The notes below the pieces were generated by a model. The model saw only the letters and a list, made by a program, of their open reading frames with translations. It did not search any database and had not been told where the DNA came from. This document shows positions 1 through 4,649 of a stretch of DNA of 6,270 nucleotides, in pieces (within the stretch, counting starts at the first letter, position 1; each line of letters opens with the position of its first letter). Where the stretch lies: assembly GCA_009618505.1 (NCBI GenBank), contig WJOQ01000205.1, forward strand, positions 1-6,270. Direction: 5' to 3'. Source of the stretch: Clostridia bacterium. GTDB lineage: Bacteria; Aerophobota; Aerophobia; Aerophobales; AE-B3A. A program made the position numbers and the translations under genes.

Positions 1-903
1 GCAGACAAGGTTTTCTTTTCAAACTCTGGCGCTGAGGCTAATGAGGCAGCTATAAAATTAGCTCGCAAGTTTGGCAGTAAGCAAAATGTTAAGCCGTACG
101 AGATAATCACTATGAAGGATTCATTCCATGGAAGAACAATCACTACCCTAAAAGCGACTGGTCAGACCAAATACCAGGACGGTTTTGGGCCGTTTACTCC
201 TGGATTCAGATATGCTTCTTTTAATGACCTAAAAGCAGTCAGAAGCTCTATTTCTGATGAAACCTGTGCTATAATGGTGGAACCTGTCCAGGGAGAAGGA
301 GGGCTCAATGTTGCCTGCCAAGATTTCCTTAAAGGATTGCGCCAGTTGTGTGATGAAAAAGGGCTTTTGTTGATTCTGGATGAGGTGCAGTGTGGTCTGG
401 GAAGAACAGGAGAACTCTTTGCTTATCAACATTACGGGATTGAGCCCGACATAATGACTCTGGCCAAGCCTCTGGCAGGAGGAATGCCTATTGGGGTTAC
501 TCTAGCCAAAGAGAGAATTGCCTCTTTCTTTGAGCCGGGAAATCATGCTTCCACCTTTGGCGGGAATCCTGTAGTGTGCTCGGCTGCTCTTGCCTTCCTA
601 AAAGTCGTAGAAGAAGAAGGCCTGGTTGAAGGAGCCAGAGAAAAAGGGGAGTACTTTAGAGAAGAGTTAGAAAAGTTAAGAGAAGCCTTTTCTTTTATCA
701 AGGAAATACGCGGAAAAGGGCTGATGATTGGATTAGAGCTTACTTTTCCCGGGAAGGGTATAGTGGAGGAATGTCGAGAAGGAGGGCTCTTGATTAATTG
801 TACCGCTGAGAATGTGCTTAGATTTCTCCCTCCCTTAATTGTCGAGAAAAAGGATATTGATGAGGCAGTCAAGATTTTGAGGGACGTGATGCAAAAAAAA
901 TAG
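1..903 (+). CDS. argD: Acetylornithine aminotransferase, 5'-truncated by the window edge
   Basis: Class III PLP-dependent aminotransferase, cytoplasmic. It transfers an amino group from glutamate to N-acetylglutamate semialdehyde to give N-acetylornithine in arginine synthesis; family members often also serve succinyl-diaminopimelate in lysine synthesis. The frame is open from base 1, giving 300 residues; ArgD proteins are usually about 390-400, so roughly 90-100 N-terminal residues lie outside the window. The ATG at 112 is internal, because clear family sequence precedes it: the cofactor phosphate-binding motif SNSGAEANEAA sits near bases 19-51. Then come FHGRT, EPVQGEGG, ILDEVQCGLGRTG (the Asp that contacts the pyridine nitrogen), and TLAKPLAGGMPIG, whose Lys codon at 466-468 forms the Schiff base. 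HASTFGGNP and the C-terminal GKGLMIGLEL follow. No key residue is missing. The stop codon and the last AAA-rich codons lie inside the adjoining palindrome, so the final residues may differ from the ancestral C-terminus. Function is secure; the exact acyl-ornithine or diaminopimelate preference cannot be told. Confidence 0.96.
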   Translation, partial: ADKVFFSNSGAEANEAAIKLARKFGSKQNVKPYEIITMKDSFHGRTITTLKATGQTKYQDGFGPFTPGFRYASFNDLKAVRSSISDETCAIMVEPVQGEGGLNVACQDFLKGLRQLCDEKGLLLILDEVQCGLGRTGELFAYQHYGIEPDIMTLAKPLAGGMPIGVTLAKERIASFFEPGNHASTFGGNPVVCSAALAFLKVVEEEGLVEGAREKGEYFREELEKLREAFSFIKEIRGKGLMIGLELTFPGKGIVEECREGGLLINCTAENVLRFLPPLIVEKKDIDEAVKILRDVMQKK

Positions 904-984
904 GGACAGCGACCATTTATGTTGATTCTTTTTTGGTGCGTCCCTTGCTAATGCAACTAATTAAATGGTCGCTGTCCCTATTTT
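897..984. repeat. 88-bp palindromic element, REP/RAYT-like
   Basis: Two perfect 23-bp inverted arms (897-919 and 962-984) flank a 42-bp spacer. The GC-rich core of the left arm is GGGACAGCGACCATTTA, and the right arm is its exact complement. The structure probably continues inside: GTTGATT at 921-927 can pair with AATGCAAC at 950-957 with a single bulged G, leaving a loop of about 22 bases. No transposase gene is present, so it would be non-autonomous. A long palindrome with a GGGACAG-type core next to a gene end recalls the repeats mobilised by REP-associated tyrosine transposases of the IS200/IS605 superfamily. That assignment is from memory of such sequences, not from a search. The symmetry itself is directly visible and certain. 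Confidence 0.75.
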
Positions 985-993
985 ATCTATTTT
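897..993. terminator. Probable bidirectional transcription terminator formed by the palindrome
   Basis: The stem directly follows argD. On the + strand it ends in TTTT and continues into a T-rich tract (981-993); on the - strand the A8 run at 893-900 would give the matching U tract. It would separate argD from the downstream operon. The 23-bp arms with a 42-base spacer are longer than a typical intrinsic terminator, and part of the U tract is within the stem. Function is therefore inferred from position and shape. Confidence 0.5.
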
Positions 994-998
994 ATCTA
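978..998 (+). repeat. 9-bp tandem repeat, about 2.3 copies
   Basis: The unit CTATTTTAT is repeated head to tail from 978, overlapping the outer end of the palindrome's right arm. It may be a slippage product or a duplicated flank from the element's insertion. It also makes the DNA just upstream of the next gene very AT-rich. Confidence 0.6.
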
Positions 999-1000
999 AC

Positions 1001-1005
1001 GGGGT
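1001..1005 (+). promoter_or_regulatory. Ribosome binding site for the 782-aa membrane protein
   Basis: GGGGT ends 6 bases before the ATG at 1012. It is a modest Shine-Dalgarno match, but it supports this start, and the N-terminal charged stretch plus membrane helix follow at once. No convincing promoter is visible in the short gap. The operon's promoter may lie within the palindrome region or may not be of sigma-70 consensus type. Confidence 0.5.
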
Positions 1006-1011
1006 ATACTT

Positions 1012-3360
1012 ATGCTGGAAGAAAAGAAAGCCTCCAGATGGGGCAAGTGGTTAGTTCTGGTAGTTTTGCTATTAGTGCTTATATATGTTATTGCTGATGG
1101 GTGGGTAATGAATAAGCTCGAGCCCGATGAAGTGGTAGGCGTTTATGAGCCGGGCGGGATCAGAGCTCTGGTTAATAAGAGTGATAAAAGTATCCGAAGG
1201 TGGAAGTGGCCAAGGATTCCGGGAACTTCTGTAGGGGTAAAAGAGGAGTCAATCAAGGACGAGATAAAGACTGTTACTTCCAGGTTTGCTCTGTACACCA
1301 GTCAGGAAGTTACAGGAAAGGAAGAGGATAAAGAATACGCTCAGGTCTATGTAGTTGATATGGAAATCGAAGTAAAAGACTGGCAGAAATTCTTGACAGA
1401 GATTGATTTGGAAAAGATAAATGAAGAGAGAAAGAAAGCTGGCCCTTTTGTTACCTTAGTGAAGGATAGATTCGAAGTGATAGGTGGTTTTATAGAAGAC
1501 GTTATTAAAAGAGGAGAGGCAACAGATAGATTGGGAAAGCCGCTGCGGTTAGAGGAAGGCTATCCGGCTATGAACTTGACTACCCGGATCAATTATGGAT
1601 ACTCCCAGCTGGCAAATCGAAGAAACTTTCTTATTGCTCTTTTGGATAGATATCACCTTGAAACTGCTCAGGAAATAACAGAATATCTGGAAGAGAAGAT
1701 TCCCTGGTATTGGTTTGCCGGTCCTGAAGTCTATGAATTTCTGGTTCAGCAGTATAGGGAAATCCAGGAGTCAATTTTTTCTCCTTATCTTGAAAATATC
1801 GCCCCTGAGGCAGCTCAGCAAAGGCTTATCTTTGGCGAAGATAGACTCGAACTCTATCAGATGGCTTATCAGGCTTATGGGTATGAGAAATTCTTGATGG
1901 AACGAGAGAGAAACATAGAAGAGATTGAGAAGCGGCGGAGTGAGTATGCTGCTGCTGCTGATGACGATGACGATGAGGCTGAGAAGGTAGCCCGTGCTTT
2001 TGGAAAATTCTTAGAGTGGCAAGAAAATGAACTCAGATTTGTCACTGATGCTGAGCAGCTTCGTATTCTTTACAATTCATTTTTGGAGAAGATTGGATCT
2101 AATCTTACTTTTATTTTGCGAGAATCGGAACTGGAGTTTGCTAAGCAGGAAATTGAGCAAGCGAAAGAGAAATTTGCCGGTGCTCCTTTAGAGGAGGCAG
2201 AAAGAGAAAAAGCTAAAGAGATTGAAGCAGGTGTGAGACACCTGATAATTGAAGAACGAGGAAAAGAATTTTACCAGATTTCTGATGAAGAACTTTCCCA
2301 GTCCCTCAATATCTACCTGGTAGAGAATAACCTGCAGGGGCTTTCCTCTTCAGTATTAGATTATGTTTTACTGTTATTGAGGGAGGACTATTTTGCTGTT
2401 CTATCCGGTGAAGTAGAAAAAGCACGCAAATCCCTAGATGTGGAGATTATCAAAGAGTATTATCTGGAGCTTAAATCCAAACTAGAGACCGAGAGTATAG
2501 ATCCAACCCAACTTTCACGTACTGTAATAGAGTATATAAATGGTCAGCGATATCTTTTCTCAACCTTTACGAGATTGATTTCTCTTGGCTGGCAGGAAGA
2601 AAAAATAGAGTGGGATAGAGTTCAGTGGGAGAGAGTAAAGGAAGAAGAGCTTATTCCTTTCTTTGAGTACTATTCTCAGGCAAACACTGAACTCGCTCTA
2701 AACTTTAGAGGCATCACCTCTGAAGAAAATAGAGCCCTTTGGCAGGCCGCTATAGAGGAAGTATTAGGGGGAGAGGATATTGCCAGTCTGAGGTCCTTTA
2801 CTAGCCATAAGGTTGAAGAGGGGGACACCCTGGCTGAATTGGCTAAAGAGTATGATGTTGATTGGCGATTGGTCTTTAGCCGTCGCAATCGAGATTTTGC
2901 CCGGGGAAGCCTGACATCTGAGGACGATAAAGTGCGTTTTGATAAGCTTTTGGCTCAGGCTTTTGAAACGGGAGATTACAGAGCAGTTTATGAATTGGCT
3001 AAGGAAACTCCTCTCAAGGCGGGTGAAAGTATTATTATCAATAAAATCGAGGAATTTACTGCTCAGTGGTTCGAAGAAGAGGAAGGATATCGGAAGAAAA
3101 GGGAAGCGACAGTCAAGAAATACATTTATCGCTGGATAGAAGAATTTGCTCCTCGGGTAATAGAAGAATACCTTTTAGTCTCCCCCTGGCTAGATTATAT
3201 TGGGAGAACGTACGGGGTGAAGATCAGGCAGATAAATCTCCACATTGAAAGAGATTCAATATTCACTAAAGATGGCCAACCCAAGGATGAATACTATGAT
3301 TTATATTATTCCAAGTATGTTTCAGCAGTGAAATCCGAAAAGGAGATTAAAGAGGAGTGA
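1012..3360 (+). CDS. Membrane-anchored protein with SPFH-like entry region and interrupted LysM domain
   Basis: Not a named protein I recognise. It has 782 residues. A basic N-terminus (K5, K6, R9, K12) precedes one membrane helix at about residues 13-28, predicting N-in topology with nearly everything outside the cytoplasm. Residues 36-130 look like the start of an SPFH/band-7 domain: LEPDEVVGVYEPGG, then WKWPRIP at 64-70, then a VYVVDMEIEVKDWQKFL strand-helix stretch at 112-128. Residues about 130-590 are charged and mostly helical, with an Ala-Asp tract at 313-321. A LysM-like motif begins at SHKVEEGDTLAELAKEYDV (598-616), but its closing part, PLKAGESIII, appears only at 667-676, so the domain carries an insertion of about 35 residues. 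The tail, YGVKIRQINLHIERD (734-748), recalls the GI-V-V-I strand near the end of SPFH domains. No catalytic motif was found, so a scaffold or peptidoglycan-contact role is inferred. Its stop overlaps the next gene's GTG. Gene existence is secure; the domain calls are moderate. Confidence 0.9.
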   Translation: MLEEKKASRWGKWLVLVVLLLVLIYVIADGWVMNKLEPDEVVGVYEPGGIRALVNKSDKSIRRWKWPRIPGTSVGVKEESIKDEIKTVTSRFALYTSQEVTGKEEDKEYAQVYVVDMEIEVKDWQKFLTEIDLEKINEERKKAGPFVTLVKDRFEVIGGFIEDVIKRGEATDRLGKPLRLEEGYPAMNLTTRINYGYSQLANRRNFLIALLDRYHLETAQEITEYLEEKIPWYWFAGPEVYEFLVQQYREIQESIFSPYLENIAPEAAQQRLIFGEDRLELYQMAYQAYGYEKFLMERERNIEEIEKRRSEYAAAADDDDDEAEKVARAFGKFLEWQENELRFVTDAEQLRILYNSFLEKIGSNLTFILRESELEFAKQEIEQAKEKFAGAPLEEAEREKAKEIEAGVRHLIIEERGKEFYQISDEELSQSLNIYLVENNLQGLSSSVLDYVLLLLREDYFAVLSGEVEKARKSLDVEIIKEYYLELKSKLETESIDPTQLSRTVIEYINGQRYLFSTFTRLISLGWQEEKIEWDRVQWERVKEEELIPFFEYYSQANTELALNFRGITSEENRALWQAAIEEVLGGEDIASLRSFTSHKVEEGDTLAELAKEYDVDWRLVFSRRNRDFARGSLTSEDDKVRFDKLLAQAFETGDYRAVYELAKETPLKAGESIIINKIEEFTAQWFEEEEGYRKKREATVKKYIYRWIEEFAPRVIEEYLLVSPWLDYIGRTYGVKIRQINLHIERDSIFTKDGQPKDEYYDLYYSKYVSAVKSEKEIKEE
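2803..3042 (+). other. LysM-like domain with internal insertion (residues 598-677)
   Basis: LysM domains bind N-acetylglucosamine-containing glycans such as peptidoglycan. The first half matches the family pattern V-x-x-G-D-T-L-x-x-[LI]-A-x-x-Y-x-V, followed by a helix and the conserved Asn at 626. The usual closing segment, L-x-x-G-x-x-[IL]-x-I, normally lies only a few residues further on; here it is at 668-676. The intervening residues, about 630-665, look helical and charged. Confidence 0.65.
3341..3356 (+). promoter_or_regulatory. Ribosome binding region for the M14-like gene, inside the preceding ORF
   Basis: AGGAG at 3341-3345 lies 11 bases before the GTG, and GAGGA at 3352-3356 abuts it. 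The start and the upstream stop share GTGA at 3357-3360, so translation is probably coupled by re-initiation. No ATG exists in frame until residue 191, beyond the first metal-binding motif, so the GTG is the best start. Confidence 0.6.
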
Positions 3361-4649
3361 AGCAGATTAAATCCTTTAAGGAGCGAAAGAGAGAGAGAAT
3401 TGACCTTGAGGCCGATAGGGTCATTGATGGATATCTTACCCGGAAGAACAGATTTAGCTCCTGGCGTCCTCCGGTTAAATCAGAACTAATAGACATTGAT
3501 ACTATCACTGAGGCAAAGATTGTCCAGACGAAATTTGTCTCTTTTCAGAAGTTTGTTGAGATAGAGTTAAAAGAGATAGAAAACATTAATAAACTTTGCC
3601 GCAAAGAAGGAAATAGTGAGATTAAGATTCATCAAGTAGAAAATATTGATGGTGGCAAAGGATTCAATATAGGTAGGAAGATTCTTCCCAAATATACTTT
3701 TCAACTGGGAAACAGCGAGAATCCTCAGTTTAAGATTTTGGTTTTAGCCAGTACGCACGGAGGAGAATCACGGCTGGCCAGAGCTGTCCTGGAGGGAATT
3801 CTCCAGTTGGCCCGTCCGGGCGAGGAACGTTACAGGCTCCTAGAGAGAGGGACTATTCTTTTTGATCCAGTGGTTGACCCGGCCGGATTCGATAACCAGA
3901 CTCGGGGAGCAGTAACTCGGGATGGAATGGCAGTTAATGCTCCGCTTTTAGGGGGAGGATGGGCTCAGCCGGGCCTGCGCAATCCCTGGGGTTTAAGTGA
4001 TAGAAACAGTGCTCAGGGAAGGAACAGTCTTGAGGCGCAAGATGTGTTGACTCGTTCTAACCAGGCTCATTACAAGGAAATTCTGGGAGGGAGAGCAAGT
4101 TGGGTTTATGATGCGCACGAAACCTGTGAATTTACCCACTGGCCAGATTTAGCCTTTACTTACGGAGGGATTCTCCTTATGGCTCATATTTATCTTTCTG
4201 ATACTAAACTCGCCTCTCTCAATCAGCTAGAGAGCAGTGTTAGTTGGTGGAGGAAGCTGAGAAGTTTCATTAATGACCACAATCCTCTGGAAGGGGCATT
4301 ATATAGAGAACAGCTGCTCTGGCATGATCCGCGTATGCAGAAAATTACCCGCATCAGGGATAGAATAAAGGAATTGGGTCAAAGGACTATGGAAGAGAAA
4401 TTTGACCGAGCTTTCCTTTTCCTGCCTCACGTAGAGCGAGATATCAGAATTGAGGAAAGCGTCTATATCGGGGGTATGATGTTCAGAATTCCCCAGATTT
4501 TACTGGGACCGGATGTACTCGGCTTAGAAGGAGTAACTACAGAGTCTTTTCAGCAAGACCTGGTAGTGCGAGCCAAGCAGACTTTAGCTAGCCTTGAGGC
4601 ACAATTGAGGGTAGTTGGGCTTGACTACAAAGGAGGAGAGGGTGATTAG
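3357..4649 (+). CDS. Predicted M14/AspA-type zinc carboxypeptidase or deacylase
   Basis: 430 residues. The metal site of the M14 and succinylglutamate desuccinylase/aspartoacylase superfamily is visible: HxxE in LVLASTHGGESR (H134, E137), the third ligand H254 in WVYDAHETCEF, and a candidate catalytic Glu at E396 in EGVTTESF. The 117-residue gap from H134 to H254 is close to that of bovine carboxypeptidase A (H69 to H196). R183, in DPAGFDNQTRG, is placed like the catalytic Arg127 of that enzyme. About 70 extra residues (280-360, Trp-rich and helical) separate the third ligand from the catalytic Glu compared with the classical fold. The usual D-x-N-R carboxylate-binding motif is not clear; DGMAVNAP (189-196) and SDRN (214-217) are the candidates. 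There is no signal peptide or membrane helix, so a cytoplasmic location is expected. The reaction is hydrolysis of a C-terminal peptide or N-acyl bond; the substrate is unknown. It lies between two membrane-protein genes and overlaps both, suggesting it works with them. Confidence 0.85.
   Translation: MKQIKSFKERKRERIDLEADRVIDGYLTRKNRFSSWRPPVKSELIDIDTITEAKIVQTKFVSFQKFVEIELKEIENINKLCRKEGNSEIKIHQVENIDGGKGFNIGRKILPKYTFQLGNSENPQFKILVLASTHGGESRLARAVLEGILQLARPGEERYRLLERGTILFDPVVDPAGFDNQTRGAVTRDGMAVNAPLLGGGWAQPGLRNPWGLSDRNSAQGRNSLEAQDVLTRSNQAHYKEILGGRASWVYDAHETCEFTHWPDLAFTYGGILLMAHIYLSDTKLASLNQLESSVSWWRKLRSFINDHNPLEGALYREQLLWHDPRMQKITRIRDRIKELGQRTMEEKFDRAFLFLPHVERDIRIEESVYIGGMMFRIPQILLGPDVLGLEGVTTESFQQDLVVRAKQTLASLEAQLRVVGLDYKGGEGD
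4631..4636 (+). promoter_or_regulatory. Strong Shine-Dalgarno site for the third operon gene
   Basis: AGGAGG ends 5 bases before the GTG at 4642, ideal spacing. It lies within the last codons of the peptidase-like gene and decides the start: an 8-base overlap (4642-4649) with the upstream stop. No ATG near it is better placed. Confidence 0.8.

Noticed and set aside
229..872. Reverse-strand reading frames opposite argD (229-432, 543-872)
   Set aside because: They are shadows of a clearly coding family member and show no recognisable protein features.
112..903. ATG at 112 as the true start of the aminotransferase
   Set aside because: The frame is open to base 1 and encodes the conserved SNSGAEANEAA motif upstream, so this Met is internal.
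922..952. Possible sigma-70 promoter: TTGATT with GCTAAT
   Set aside because: The -10 matches only four of six bases, the spacing is 19, and both lie within the palindrome's spacer. The match is too weak to call.
897..984. CRISPR repeat unit
   Set aside because: Only a single inverted pair is present, with no series of direct repeats and spacers.
1005..1010. TATACT as a -10 box
   Set aside because: It ends one base before the ATG at 1012 and has no -35 at the right distance; it is more simply the spacer after the ribosome binding site.
1048..1100. Cleavable signal peptide or lipoprotein signal in the 782-aa protein
   Set aside because: There is no lipobox Cys and no clear small-x-small cleavage site; the PDEV segment right after the helix fits a retained membrane anchor.
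1948..1974. Asp-rich tract as a calcium-binding site
   Set aside because: A plain Asp run after Ala is low-complexity sequence; it does not match the spaced pattern of an EF-hand or RTX repeat.
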